A stretch of 64,000 nucleotides of DNA from an uncultured Flavobacteriaceae bacterium. Its GTDB lineage: Bacteria; Bacteroidota; Bacteroidia; Flavobacteriales; Flavobacteriaceae. The DNA lies in the NCBI GenBank assembly GCA_943788165.1, contig CALSPF010000003.1, positions 1 through 64,000 on the forward strand, read 5' to 3'. Position numbers and translations under genes: made by a program. The notes beneath the pieces are model-generated. The model ran no database searches and was not told the origin of the DNA. It saw only the letters and a program-made list of their open reading frames with translations. Below are positions 9,547 through 18,562 of the stretch, piece by piece (position 1 is the stretch's first letter; the number at the start of each line of letters is the position of its first letter).

Positions 9547-10517
9547 AAACAGTAGGAATAATAGGAGGTTCTGGTTACACCGGAGGAGAACTCATTCGTT
9601 TGGTCATAAATCATCCCGCATTAGAACTTAACTTTGTGTACAGTACCACTCGTCCTGGTACAGCCATAAGCGACACACACCACGATCTTTTGGGAAGCTT
9701 AGATCTAAGCTTCACAGATAAAGTCAACGCAGAAGTAGACGTACTTTTTCTTTGTTTAGGACATGGGAATTCAAGTGCTTTTTTAGAAAAGCATCACTTT
9801 TCAGAGACAACCATCGTCATCGATCTAAGCAACGATTTTCGTTTAAAGGCAGATGCGCACTTTGGCGGTAGAGAATTTGTATACGGTTTACCCGAAACAA
9901 ACAAAGCAGCCATTGAAAAAGCCACGGCAATTGCAAATCCTGGCTGTTTTGCTACGGCCATTCAACTGGCTCTTTTACCCTTGGCAAAGGCAAAAAAACT
10001 AACCGAGACCGTGCATATTAATGCTACTACAGGAAGTACTGGCGCTGGGGTAAGCTTATCACCAACGACTCATTTTACTTGGAGAAACAACAATCTCTCT
10101 TGGTACAAACCCTTTACACATCAGCATTTAGGGGAAATTGGCGAAAGCTTAGCCGAATTGCAAGGCAACGATACTGCTATGTTATTCTTACCACAAAGGG
10201 GAGATTTCACCCGTGGGATTTTTGCCTCGGCCTATACCGAATTCGATGGCTCAATAGACGAGGCCTACGATCTGTATACTAATTTCTACAAGAATGCCCC
10301 CTCCACACAGGTATCAAAAAAAGAGGTGAATCTTAAATTGGTCGTCAATACCAATCAGTGTTTTTTGCATTTGCACAAACACGGGGATGTTTTACTAATT
10401 ACCTCAGTCATCGACAACCTCATCAAAGGCGCCTCAGGACAGGCGATACAAAACCTCAACCTCATCATGGGTTGGGAAGAGACCTTGGGTCTACAACTTA
10501 AAGCAAGTATTTTTTAA
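9543..10517 (+). CDS. argC: N-acyl-gamma-glutamyl-phosphate reductase
   Basis: NADPH-dependent reduction of N-acylglutamyl phosphate to the semialdehyde, third step of arginine synthesis. 324 residues: N-terminal Rossmann motif GIIGGSGYTGGEL (5-17), active-site cysteine in ANPGCFATAI (about 138-147), and the C-terminal domain with HQHLGEIGE. Overlaps argG by 4 nt and is followed 8 nt later by proC. Whether the acyl group is acetyl or succinyl cannot be read from this enzyme. Confidence 0.95.
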   Translation: MKTVGIIGGSGYTGGELIRLVINHPALELNFVYSTTRPGTAISDTHHDLLGSLDLSFTDKVNAEVDVLFLCLGHGNSSAFLEKHHFSETTIVIDLSNDFRLKADAHFGGREFVYGLPETNKAAIEKATAIANPGCFATAIQLALLPLAKAKKLTETVHINATTGSTGAGVSLSPTTHFTWRNNNLSWYKPFTHQHLGEIGESLAELQGNDTAMLFLPQRGDFTRGIFASAYTEFDGSIDEAYDLYTNFYKNAPSTQVSKKEVNLKLVVNTNQCFLHLHKHGDVLLITSVIDNLIKGASGQAIQNLNLIMGWEETLGLQLKASIF

Positions 10518-10525
10518 TAAGACAT

Positions 10526-11320
10526 ATGAAAATAGCCATCATTGGAACCGGAAATTTAGGCCTAAGCATTGCCAAAGGCTTGGTAATCAATAACGCCATT
10601 ACCACCCTTCATCTCACAAAACGCAATCCCGATTCTCTAAGCGATTGGAACAAAACCAAAAATGTAACGGTTACTTCCGACAACAAAGAAGCCGTTAAGC
10701 AGGCAGATATTCTCATTTTTGCGGTACAACCTAGTCAATTCGAGGGAATTTTAGCAGAAATAAAAGACATACTTACCGAGAAGCATGTCATTATTTCGAC
10801 CATAACAGGATTTAAAATCAGTCGAATTGAAGCAATTCTTGGCGCAGATTTTCCAATCATTCGAAGCATGCCCAATACGGCTATCTCCGTTGGAAAATCC
10901 ATGACCTGTTTGTGTTCGAATAGTGTTGGTGAAAAACGAATTGCCATAGCATCTGCCATTTTCAATGGTTTGGGGACCTCAATTATTATTGAGGAAGAAC
11001 ACATGCAGGCAGCAACAGTTATTTGTGCAAGCGGAATTGCCTTTTGGATGCGACTCATTCGTGCTACTACCCAAGGGGGTGTTCAATTGGGCTTTGATGC
11101 TAAAGAGGCCATGATGATGTCGATGCATACTGCCCTTGGTGCAGCATCGCTGTTGATCGAAACCGATACCCACCCTGAACAAGAAATCGATAAAGTAACT
11201 ACCCCAAGAGGGTGTACGATTACCGGTCTAAACGAAATGGAACACCAAGGACTCAGCTCGTCGGTCATCCAAGGCCTAGTAGCTTCTTTTGAAAAAATCA
11301 ACGAAATCTCCACCCAATAA
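10526..11320 (+). CDS. proC: Pyrroline-5-carboxylate reductase
   Basis: Reduces pyrroline-5-carboxylate to proline with NAD(P)H. 264 residues with N-terminal dinucleotide motif IGTGNLGLSIAKGL (6-19), the RSMPNTA(I) substrate block (about 115), and a C-terminal dimerisation region ending in the family's TTPRGCTITGLNEME signature. It is a proline-pathway enzyme placed inside an arginine operon. Glutamate semialdehyde derived from ornithine gives the same substrate, so the grouping links proline output to arginine/ornithine flux. Confidence 0.93.
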   Translation: MKIAIIGTGNLGLSIAKGLVINNAITTLHLTKRNPDSLSDWNKTKNVTVTSDNKEAVKQADILIFAVQPSQFEGILAEIKDILTEKHVIISTITGFKISRIEAILGADFPIIRSMPNTAISVGKSMTCLCSNSVGEKRIAIASAIFNGLGTSIIIEEEHMQAATVICASGIAFWMRLIRATTQGGVQLGFDAKEAMMMSMHTALGAASLLIETDTHPEQEIDKVTTPRGCTITGLNEMEHQGLSSSVIQGLVASFEKINEISTQ

Positions 11321-11321
11321 G

Positions 11322-12461
11322 ATGAAATTATTTGATGTATACCCTTTATATGATGTCACCCCAGTGCGGGCGAAAGATGTCTATATATATGATGAAAACG
11401 GTACGGAATACCTCGATTTATACGGAGGGCACGCTGTAATTTCTATCGGCCATGGTCATCCGCGCTATTTGGAACGTTTGACCCAGCAAATGCATCAAAT
11501 TGGTTTTTATTCCAATGCCATACACAACCCACTGCAACACGAATTGGCCAATGCCATAGGAGAACATTCATGCTGTCATGACTATCAATTATTCTTGTGT
11601 AGTTCTGGTGCAGAGGCCAATGAAAATGCCTTAAAGCTCGCCTCTTTTCACACAGACAAGGCCCGAATCATTGCCTTTGATCATGCCTTTCATGGGAGAA
11701 CAAGTGCCGCCGTAGCCGCCACAGATAATCCAAGTATTAATGCTCCACTCAATCAACAACAAAAGGTGACCTTTCTTCCTTTTAATGATGAAAAGACCTT
11801 GGAAAATGAATTAAAAAAAGGAGATGTTTGCGCCGTTATTTTCGAAGCCATTCAAGGTGTAGGTGGACTAGATGAACCTTCAGAAGCATTTGTTTATGCC
11901 ATGGAGCGTTTGTGTAATGAATATTCAGTCTGTTTAATTGCTGACGAAGTACAAGCTGGTTTTGGACGTACTGGAAACTTTTTTGCCTATCAAAAATACC
12001 GCATTGAACCACACATCATTTGTATGGCCAAAGGCATGGGAAATGGTTTTCCCATCGGCGGAATATTAGTACATCCTTCCATTGGAGCTAAATATGGAAT
12101 GCTAGGAACCACTTTTGGTGGAAATCACCTCGCCTGCGCAGCCTCCCTAGCAGTGTTAGATGTCCTCAAAGAAGAAAATCTACAGGCACATGCTAAGGAC
12201 CTAGGAGAATATTTTATGCAAAAAGCAAAAGAAATTGATGGTGTGCGAATCATCAAAGGCCGAGGGCTTATGCTTGGACTTGAATTTGACTTTGAAGTAG
12301 GCCCCTTACGTAAAGAATTGATTTACAACCACCATATATTTACTGGTGGCAGCAGTAATAAAAAACTACTTCGCATTTTACCACCACTAACGGTGCAACA
12401 AAAACACATTGATTTCTTTTTTACACAACTCGAAATCGCATTGAAAACCATTGCAGCATGA
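11322..12461 (+). CDS. argD: Acylornithine aminotransferase (class III, PLP)
   Basis: Transaminates N-acylglutamate semialdehyde to N-acylornithine. Family blocks visible: GGHAVISIGHGHP near residue 28, CSSGAEANENALKLA (PLP phosphate site), DEVQAGFGRTG, and the Schiff-base lysine in CMAKGMGNGFPIGG. The frame is open upstream to 11289, but ATG 11322 (MKLFDVYPLYDV) is 1 nt after the proC stop and gives the normal length of 379 residues, so it is the likely start. It ends overlapping the transcarbamylase gene by 4 nt. Confidence 0.94.
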   Translation: MKLFDVYPLYDVTPVRAKDVYIYDENGTEYLDLYGGHAVISIGHGHPRYLERLTQQMHQIGFYSNAIHNPLQHELANAIGEHSCCHDYQLFLCSSGAEANENALKLASFHTDKARIIAFDHAFHGRTSAAVAATDNPSINAPLNQQQKVTFLPFNDEKTLENELKKGDVCAVIFEAIQGVGGLDEPSEAFVYAMERLCNEYSVCLIADEVQAGFGRTGNFFAYQKYRIEPHIICMAKGMGNGFPIGGILVHPSIGAKYGMLGTTFGGNHLACAASLAVLDVLKEENLQAHAKDLGEYFMQKAKEIDGVRIIKGRGLMLGLEFDFEVGPLRKELIYNHHIFTGGSSNKKLLRILPPLTVQQKHIDFFFTQLEIALKTIAA

Positions 12462-13405
12462 AGCACTTTATCTCCTTAAACGACCTTCCAAATTTTGAGC
12501 AAACCCTCGCTCTGGCAAAACAGTTGAAAGCGAATCCATATGCGCATGAAACTGCCGGTAAACGTAAAACCTTGGGCTTACTCTTTTTTAACCCTAGTCT
12601 ACGTACACGGTTAAGCACACAAAAAGCTGCCCAAAATTTAGGTTTCAATACCATAGTAATGAACTTTTCAAACGAAGCCTGGGCTTTGGAATTTGAAGAT
12701 GGCACAGAAATGCGCGGCATTCGTTCGGAACACGTACGGGAAGCTGCCGCGGTGGTCTCTCAGTATTGCGATATGGTAGCCATTCGTGCTTTCGCCAGTC
12801 TAAACAATAAAGAACAAGACGAAGCAGAAATTGTATTGAATAGCTTTGCCAAATACGCTTCCATCCCTGTAATCAATATGGAAAGTGCTACTGGACATCC
12901 ACTGCAATCTCTTGCAGATGCCCTAACCCTAGAGGAGCATGCAACTCCTCATCGTCCAAAAGTAGTGCTTAGCTGGGCACCTCACCCCAAGGCATTACCG
13001 CATGCCGTGGGAAATTCTTTTACCCAGATGATGCAATTACGTGATGCAGACTATGTGATAGCTAACCCTGAGGGCTATGAACTTGATCCTAAAATCACCA
13101 AAAACATTCCCATTGTACACAATCAAGAAGAAGCCCTTGCAGGAGCTGATTTTATTTACGCCAAAAATTGGTGTTCCTACAGTCAGTATGGAGAAGTCTT
13201 GCGTACCGATGCAGAATGGATGCTTACGCTTGAAAAAATGGCATTGACCAATAATGCAAAATTTATGCATTGTTTACCCATTCGACGAAACATTGTCGCC
13301 GCAGATGTTGTTTTAGACGGACCCAACTCTCTCGTCATTGAACAAGCCAATAACCGAACCTTTGCTGCACAAGCGGTACTCAAAACATTGCTCGATCATG
13401 CCTAA
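12458..13405 (+). CDS. argF': N-acylornithine carbamoyltransferase (ArgF'; N-succinyl- or N-acetyl-)
   Basis: Carbamoylates the acylated ornithine, giving N-acylcitrulline; this replaces the usual ornithine carbamoyltransferase. 315 residues. The carbamoyl-phosphate loop is FNPSLRTRLS (44-53), followed by MESATGHPLQSLADALT and FMHCLPIRRN. It resembles the Xanthomonas AOTCase/Bacteroides SOTCase branch rather than ArgF. At the position that sets acyl preference in those enzymes (Glu92 in Xanthomonas, Pro90 in B. fragilis) this protein appears to have Ser90 (MRGIRSEH), which argues against strict acetyl preference. That alignment was made by eye. Confidence 0.9.
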   Translation: MKHFISLNDLPNFEQTLALAKQLKANPYAHETAGKRKTLGLLFFNPSLRTRLSTQKAAQNLGFNTIVMNFSNEAWALEFEDGTEMRGIRSEHVREAAAVVSQYCDMVAIRAFASLNNKEQDEAEIVLNSFAKYASIPVINMESATGHPLQSLADALTLEEHATPHRPKVVLSWAPHPKALPHAVGNSFTQMMQLRDADYVIANPEGYELDPKITKNIPIVHNQEEALAGADFIYAKNWCSYSQYGEVLRTDAEWMLTLEKMALTNNAKFMHCLPIRRNIVAADVVLDGPNSLVIEQANNRTFAAQAVLKTLLDHA

Positions 13406-14174
13406 ACTATCCATTGTAAAAATAGGCGGAGCTGTCATTGAAGATCCCACTAAATTGGCTTCCTTTTTAGCTGATTTTGCTGCCCTTGAAGGACATAAGG
13501 TTTTAGTCCATGGTGGCGGAAAAAAAGCCAGCCTTTGGGCAGAAAAACTGGGCATTCCTGTACAAATGAAAGATGGCCGTCGTGTAACCGATGCGGACAC
13601 GCTTGAACTCATCACGGGAATATACGGCGGACAACTCAACAAATACATTGTTGCCCTCCTTCAAGGCATGGGCTGCAATGCGCTTGGATTGTCAGGAGCC
13701 GACGGAAATGCCATACAAGCCATTAAACGCCCCGTTAAAGCCATTGATTATGGCTTTGTTGGCGATGTCTCTCAAGTAAACACTGCCTTGTTCAGCAATT
13801 TAATTGAACAAAACATTATCCCTGTTTGCTGTGCCATTACCCATGACGGTAAAGGACAATTATTCAATACCAATGCCGATACCATCGCCGCAGAAATTGG
13901 AAAAGCCATGGCAGCTCACTATGATACGGTTCTTTACTATTGTTTTGAACTCCCTGGTGTGATGAAAGAACTTAGCGATCCTGACTCACTGATTAAACAT
14001 ATTACCGAAGAAAGTTATACCAACCTATTGGTAAACAATGTTATTTCAGCCGGAATGCTTCCAAAACTCTACAATGCCTTTGACGCCCTGAAGGGTGGTC
14101 TGCAAGAAGTGGGCATTGGTTCAACTAAAATGATTTGCAATAACACCCCCTACACATCAATCACACTCAAATGA
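13398..14174 (+). CDS. argB: Acylglutamate kinase
   Basis: Phosphorylates N-acylglutamate, the second step and the usual feedback point of the pathway. 258 residues. N-terminal KIGGAVIEDP and the VHGGGKKASL glycine loop bind ATP, GRRVTDADT and NTNADTIAAEIGKAMAA are the substrate and C-terminal blocks. An upstream ATG at 13338 is in frame, but it would overlap argF' by 68 nt. ATG 13398 (MPKLSIVKIGG) gives the family-typical N-terminus and an 8-nt overlap. No N-terminal arginine-sensing helix is visible, so feedback inhibition by arginine is uncertain. Confidence 0.93.
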   Translation: MPKLSIVKIGGAVIEDPTKLASFLADFAALEGHKVLVHGGGKKASLWAEKLGIPVQMKDGRRVTDADTLELITGIYGGQLNKYIVALLQGMGCNALGLSGADGNAIQAIKRPVKAIDYGFVGDVSQVNTALFSNLIEQNIIPVCCAITHDGKGQLFNTNADTIAAEIGKAMAAHYDTVLYYCFELPGVMKELSDPDSLIKHITEESYTNLLVNNVISAGMLPKLYNAFDALKGGLQEVGIGSTKMICNNTPYTSITLK

Positions 14175-15226
14175 AAACCCTAACAGAAAAAGCCATCGTC
14201 TTATTGCATGATCTCATTACCATTCAATCTTTTTCGAGTGAAGAAGACCCTACGGCGGTGCGCATAGAACAATGGTTTACTGAACACAATATACCTTCAA
14301 AGCGTCAGGACAACAATGTTTATGCCTTTAACGCAGCTTTTGATGCCAATAAACCGACCCTCTTACTGAATTCCCACCACGATACAGTACGACCCAATTC
14401 TGCCTACACCAAAGATCCGTTTCATCCACATATAGAAGACGGAAAACTTTATGGTCTAGGGAGCAATGATGCGGGAGGAGCCTTGGTCTCCCTGATGGCG
14501 TTTTTTACACACTACTACGATCATCCCAACCCAAAATACAACCTCATTATCGCTGCAACGGCTGAGGAGGAAAGCTCGGGTCCCTTAGGCCTGAATAGTC
14601 TGCTTAAAACCCTACCACCCATTGACGTTGCCATTGTGGGGGAACCCACCCTCATGCAATTGGCCATCGCCGAAAAAGGCTTGGTGGTTTTTGATGGAAA
14701 AGTGAAGGGAACTGCAAGTCATTCAGCTCATCCAAACGCAGATAATCCCCTATTGAAATTACCAGCGGTAATTGAATGGCTTAGCCATTTTACCTTTGAA
14801 AAAGAATCCGAAGTACTCGGTCCCGTAAAATTAACCCTAACACAGCTCAATGCAGGGAAACAACACAATGTTGTTCCAGCGCAGGTAGATTTAGTTATCG
14901 ATGTTCGGGTGAATGATTGTTACAGCAATCAGGAAATTGTTGCACTCTTGCAAAAAGAGGCACCACTTGAATTGACACCGCGCTCGATTGATTTAAACTC
15001 CTCTTCCATCCCAGAAGAACACCCATTGGTGCAAGCGGGTATTGCACTGGGAAGAGAAACCTATGGTTCTCCAACCCTTTCCGACCAAGCAAAACTCTCT
15101 TGTCCTTCCCTAAAATTAGGACCCGGAGATTCCACGCGCTCACACACAGCAGATGAATTTATCTATGTGAATGAAATCGAAGAAGGAATCGCGTTGTATA
15201 TTGCTCTTTTAAATAAAATTCTATAG
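14171..15226 (+). CDS. argE: M20-family N-acylcitrulline/acylornithine deacylase
   Basis: A zinc peptidase-fold hydrolase that removes the acyl group late in the pathway; with the ArgF' route the substrate should be N-acylcitrulline rather than N-acylornithine. 351 residues. Metal and catalytic residues are visible: SHHDTV (first His), GSNDAGGALVS (bridging Asp), AEEESSGPLG (catalytic Glu pair) and SHTADEF near the C-terminus (last His). The inserted dimerisation domain starts about residue 170. Overlaps argB by 4 nt and precedes argH by 1 nt. Confidence 0.9.
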   Translation: MKTLTEKAIVLLHDLITIQSFSSEEDPTAVRIEQWFTEHNIPSKRQDNNVYAFNAAFDANKPTLLLNSHHDTVRPNSAYTKDPFHPHIEDGKLYGLGSNDAGGALVSLMAFFTHYYDHPNPKYNLIIAATAEEESSGPLGLNSLLKTLPPIDVAIVGEPTLMQLAIAEKGLVVFDGKVKGTASHSAHPNADNPLLKLPAVIEWLSHFTFEKESEVLGPVKLTLTQLNAGKQHNVVPAQVDLVIDVRVNDCYSNQEIVALLQKEAPLELTPRSIDLNSSSIPEEHPLVQAGIALGRETYGSPTLSDQAKLSCPSLKLGPGDSTRSHTADEFIYVNEIEEGIALYIALLNKIL

Positions 15227-15227
15227 T

Positions 15228-16508
15228 ATGAAACTTTGGCAAAAAGGGGCCGCAGCCCACGAGAAAGTAGATGCATTCACTGTTGGTAAAGACCGCGAAT
15301 ACGATTTGGTTTTAGCGCAATACGATTGTGAAGCCTCTATGGCTCATGCTAGGATGCTAGGGAAAATAGGATTGATTTCAGCCAATGAGGCAGAACAACT
15401 CTGTGCTGTTTTATCCCGATTGAAAATTGCCGCTGCAGCAGGGGATTTCACCATAGAAGATGAATTTGAAGACATGCACTCCAAAATAGAACATATCCTA
15501 ACTGCAGAATTGGGTGATTTAGGGAAAAAAATACATACAGCACGATCGCGAAATGATCAGGTTTTGGTGGCCATGCACCTCTACCTTAAGCAAGCCCTAA
15601 AGGAAGTGAAAGCGGATGTGGTTTCCTTGTTCGACTTACTCCTTGAACTTGCCGAAAAACACCAAAAGGATTTATTACCCGGCTACACCCATTTACAGGT
15701 AGCCATGCCCTCTTCTATTGGGATGTGGTTGTCTGCCTATGCAGAAAGCTTAATCGATGATCTCTACTTTTGGGAAGCAGCCTACAAAATGGCCGATCAG
15801 AATCCGTTGGGAAGTGCCGCCGGCTATGGGAGTTCTTTCCCCATAGATCGTGAATTAACCACCAAGTTATTGCAGTTTGACCAACTAAAAGTAAATGCTG
15901 TGGCTGCGCAAATGAGCCGAGGGAAATTAGAAAAAAGTACGGCTACTGCTCTTTCCTCCATCGGGAGTAGTTTGGCTAAACTGAGCATGGACATTTGTTT
16001 GTACATGGGTCAGGATTTTGATTTCATTTCCTTCCCAGCAGATCTTACCACTGGTTCCAGTATCATGCCCCACAAAAAGAATCCCGATCTCTATGAATTG
16101 GTCAGAGGAAAATGCAATGGCCTACAAGGTCTTCCTAACCAACTAGCCCTCTTAACCACCAACCTACCCAGTGGTTATCACCGTGAGTTACAATTGGCCA
16201 AAGGGCCCATCATTGAAGCGGTACAAGAACTAAAAGCCTGTTTGGAAATTCTCTTATTTAGTTTGCCCAAATTGAAGGTACGTAAGAACATTACCGATCA
16301 GAAAAAATACGACTACCTCTTTAGTGTGGACACCCTCAATGCAGAAGTGCTAGCAGGAAAACCCTTCCGCGATGCCTACCGCGAACTAGGGGAAGCCATT
16401 GAAGCAGGGAATTTTACCCCCAACAGAGCGGTAGAACATACCCATTTGGGCAGTATTGGAAATCTTGGTTTAGCAGAAATCCGTGCGAAAATGGAGAAAC
16501 TGCGCTAA
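15228..16508 (+). CDS. argH: Argininosuccinate lyase
   Basis: Cleaves argininosuccinate to arginine and fumarate; last gene and last step of the operon. 426 residues, slightly shorter than the common ~460. Fumarase/aspartase-superfamily blocks are intact: TARSRNDQV (about 104-112), the catalytic HLQVAMPSS region and the GSSIMPHKKNPD signature near 278-289. No obvious terminator follows within the 100 bp before the next gene. Confidence 0.95.
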   Translation: MKLWQKGAAAHEKVDAFTVGKDREYDLVLAQYDCEASMAHARMLGKIGLISANEAEQLCAVLSRLKIAAAAGDFTIEDEFEDMHSKIEHILTAELGDLGKKIHTARSRNDQVLVAMHLYLKQALKEVKADVVSLFDLLLELAEKHQKDLLPGYTHLQVAMPSSIGMWLSAYAESLIDDLYFWEAAYKMADQNPLGSAAGYGSSFPIDRELTTKLLQFDQLKVNAVAAQMSRGKLEKSTATALSSIGSSLAKLSMDICLYMGQDFDFISFPADLTTGSSIMPHKKNPDLYELVRGKCNGLQGLPNQLALLTTNLPSGYHRELQLAKGPIIEAVQELKACLEILLFSLPKLKVRKNITDQKKYDYLFSVDTLNAEVLAGKPFRDAYRELGEAIEAGNFTPNRAVEHTHLGSIGNLGLAEIRAKMEKLR

Positions 16509-16608
16509 GCAGTAATCTTTTTATTATGAAGGAACTTTTATTCCCCTTGTGCGCGTTTGTAACGCGAGCAATACTTGTCTAAGCCGAATATGCTAAAAGG
16601 AAAAAATT

Positions 16609-17676
16609 ATGGGGAAACAAGCTCGTTTATATTTTATTGATGCCTTGCGCGCTTTTGTAATACTGATGATGCTTCAGGGGCATTTCATTAGTGGGGTGTT
16701 AGACCCAGCAAACATCGATTCTTCGAACAGCTTCTATTCATTTTGGCTATATTGTCGGGGTTTCACTGCCCCCGTTTTCTTCACCATCACCGGTTGGGTA
16801 TTTACCTTTTTATTATTGCGCAATGCGCAACAGGGCTGGAAGAATCCGCGCATAAAGAAAGGACTCAAACGAACCTTGGAGTTATTGCTATGGGGTTATT
16901 TGCTTCGGCTCAACCTCCCCATGCTCTTCAGCGGACAGGTCAACAACTCCTTTTTATATCCAGATGTTTTACAAATCATTGGGTTGAGTCTGAGTTTTAT
17001 CATCCTTATCTACTTGCTATTCGGTTTTTTAAAACAATGGATGAGTTTAATTTTTCTTGCAATTGGTCTGCTCATTTTCCTAGCTCAACCACACTATGTC
17101 GATCTTACTTTCCCTTCTCTGCCCTCCTACATAGCTGCCTATTTGACCAAAGCTAATAGAGGCGTTTTTTACCTTTTTCCTTGGCTGGGCTATGTTAGTA
17201 TAGGCGCCTCTATTGCCTATCTTTTTCCTGCTAAAACTAGTCAATTGTGGAGCTGGGGACTCGGATTTATTGCGTTGGGTTTATGGCTGGTTTTTCGTTC
17301 CTCACCCTTCCTCATTGACCTTGAAAGCTTGACAGGGATTGATCTATTTCGTCAAGTTGCCTACAATAACTTTCTCTTTATTCGGCTTGGAGATGTATTT
17401 ATACTTTTCGGCATTTTCATGCTTTTAAATAATTACTTTAAAAAAGGTTTTTGGACCACTATTGGTGGGAAAACTTTAGAAATTTACATAGTGCACTACT
17501 TTATCTTCTACGGAAGTTTGTTTGGAATTGGAATTTATAAATACGTCAAATATTCATTGCCTTTTGTCGAAAGTATAGCAGGAGCATTCTTCTTTAAAGT
17601 AGTCTGTGTAAGTATTGTACTATTATACAGCCCCTTTAGAAGAAAAATTTCAGCCTTTGTGAAAAGGAAAAAATGA
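16609..17676 (+). CDS. Multipass membrane acyltransferase-like protein (DUF1624/heparan acetyltransferase type)
   Basis: 355 residues with about ten hydrophobic segments. The N-terminal block RLYFIDALRAFVILMMLQGHF carries the Asp and the membrane His expected in the DUF1624/HGSNAT-related family, in which acyl groups are passed across the membrane to a sugar or other acceptor; FTAPVFFTITGW is a second conserved block. The substrate is unknown. It is transcribed alone, 100 bp after argH. A short 18-codon frame lies in that gap and is probably not a gene. Confidence 0.7.
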   Translation: MGKQARLYFIDALRAFVILMMLQGHFISGVLDPANIDSSNSFYSFWLYCRGFTAPVFFTITGWVFTFLLLRNAQQGWKNPRIKKGLKRTLELLLWGYLLRLNLPMLFSGQVNNSFLYPDVLQIIGLSLSFIILIYLLFGFLKQWMSLIFLAIGLLIFLAQPHYVDLTFPSLPSYIAAYLTKANRGVFYLFPWLGYVSIGASIAYLFPAKTSQLWSWGLGFIALGLWLVFRSSPFLIDLESLTGIDLFRQVAYNNFLFIRLGDVFILFGIFMLLNNYFKKGFWTTIGGKTLEIYIVHYFIFYGSLFGIGIYKYVKYSLPFVESIAGAFFFKVVCVSIVLLYSPFRRKISAFVKRKK

Positions 17677-17738
17677 AATAAACTTTTTTAAGCCGAAAAA
17701 CCTGCATATTCTCATTTAAAATTAATCCGACTATCCCC

Positions 17739-17746
17739 TATCTTTG
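17739..17746 (+). promoter_or_regulatory. Promoter -7 element of the rluA-type gene
   Basis: TATCTTTG is an exact match to the Bacteroidetes -7 consensus TAnnTTTG, 18 nt upstream of ATG 17765. The -33 box is poor (TTTA about 20 nt upstream). It overlaps an in-frame TTG at 17744, which argues that the ATG is the real start. Confidence 0.6.
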
Positions 17747-17764
17747 CCCGATCAAAAACCAACT

Positions 17765-18433
17765 ATGTCACAACTTGAAGTGCTGCATGAAAACAAGGAC
17801 TATATCGTCATTAACAAAACAGCTGGCCTAATCAGCGAACAAAGCCCGTTTGAAGAATCTACTGCAGAAAGTCTTGTGCAAAAACACTTACAAACAAATA
17901 AGCGTATGGCCTATGTTGGTGTTATCCATCGTTTGGATCGCGTAACCAGTGGTGTCCTCATTTTTGCAAAGAAAAAAAACATTCTTGTAGCCTTCAATGA
18001 AATGTTTAGTAGTCGAAAAGTAAAAAAAACCTACTGGGCAGTTGTACACAAAAAGCCAGCACAAAACAAAGGCGCTTTAACCCATTTTTTGCTAAAAAAC
18101 AATCGTAAGAAAATAGCGGAGATTGTTCCCACTAAAATCAAAGGCGCACAAGAATGTTCGCTCAGCTATCAGGTTCTTGAGCAAAACCATTTGGGCTATT
18201 TATTGGAAATAAAGCCCAAAACTGGACGTTTTCATCAAATTAGAGCACAACTCGCTCACATTGGATTACCCATTATTGGTGATGAAAAATATGGCTCCGA
18301 TCAGAAATATTTGACCCTATCGATTTGCTTACATGCTCGTAAATTAATCTATCGATCTCCAGATTCAAGCGCGACAATAGCCTATGAAGCACCCGTGCCG
18401 AATAATAAATACTGGGATTTCAAATCCATTTAA
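17765..18433 (+). CDS. RluA-family pseudouridine synthase
   Basis: Isomerises uridine to pseudouridine in rRNA or tRNA. 222 residues from ATG 17765. The catalytic block HRLDRVTSG is at 55-63 with the essential Asp at 58, and the later LLEIKPKTGRFHQIRAQLAHIG block is typical of RluA/RluC/RluD-type enzymes. There is no N-terminal S4 domain, so it belongs to the short RluA/TruC-like group; the target nucleotide cannot be assigned. Confidence 0.88.
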   Translation: MSQLEVLHENKDYIVINKTAGLISEQSPFEESTAESLVQKHLQTNKRMAYVGVIHRLDRVTSGVLIFAKKKNILVAFNEMFSSRKVKKTYWAVVHKKPAQNKGALTHFLLKNNRKKIAEIVPTKIKGAQECSLSYQVLEQNHLGYLLEIKPKTGRFHQIRAQLAHIGLPIIGDEKYGSDQKYLTLSICLHARKLIYRSPDSSATIAYEAPVPNNKYWDFKSI

Positions 18434-18562
18434 ATCAATCTATATCAATACTTAAGAGGGGCAATCAAGGGAATAATTCTTTTTTATGAGCGACAAAGTG
18501 GAAAAAAAAATTATCTTTCTAAAGGATAAGTTTCCTAATGTTTTTTTCTTAAAACCCATTTT

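Noticed and set aside
16526-16582. An 18-codon frame (MKELLFPLCAFVTR...) between argH and the acyltransferase gene, considered as a second leader peptide
   Set aside because: No residue enrichment, no terminator-like structure and no related downstream pathway; frames of this length occur by chance.
17744-17764. TTG start for the RluA-type gene
   Set aside because: It overlaps the TATCTTTG promoter element, so it would not be in the transcript; the same reasoning rejects TTG 46810 for the terB-like gene.
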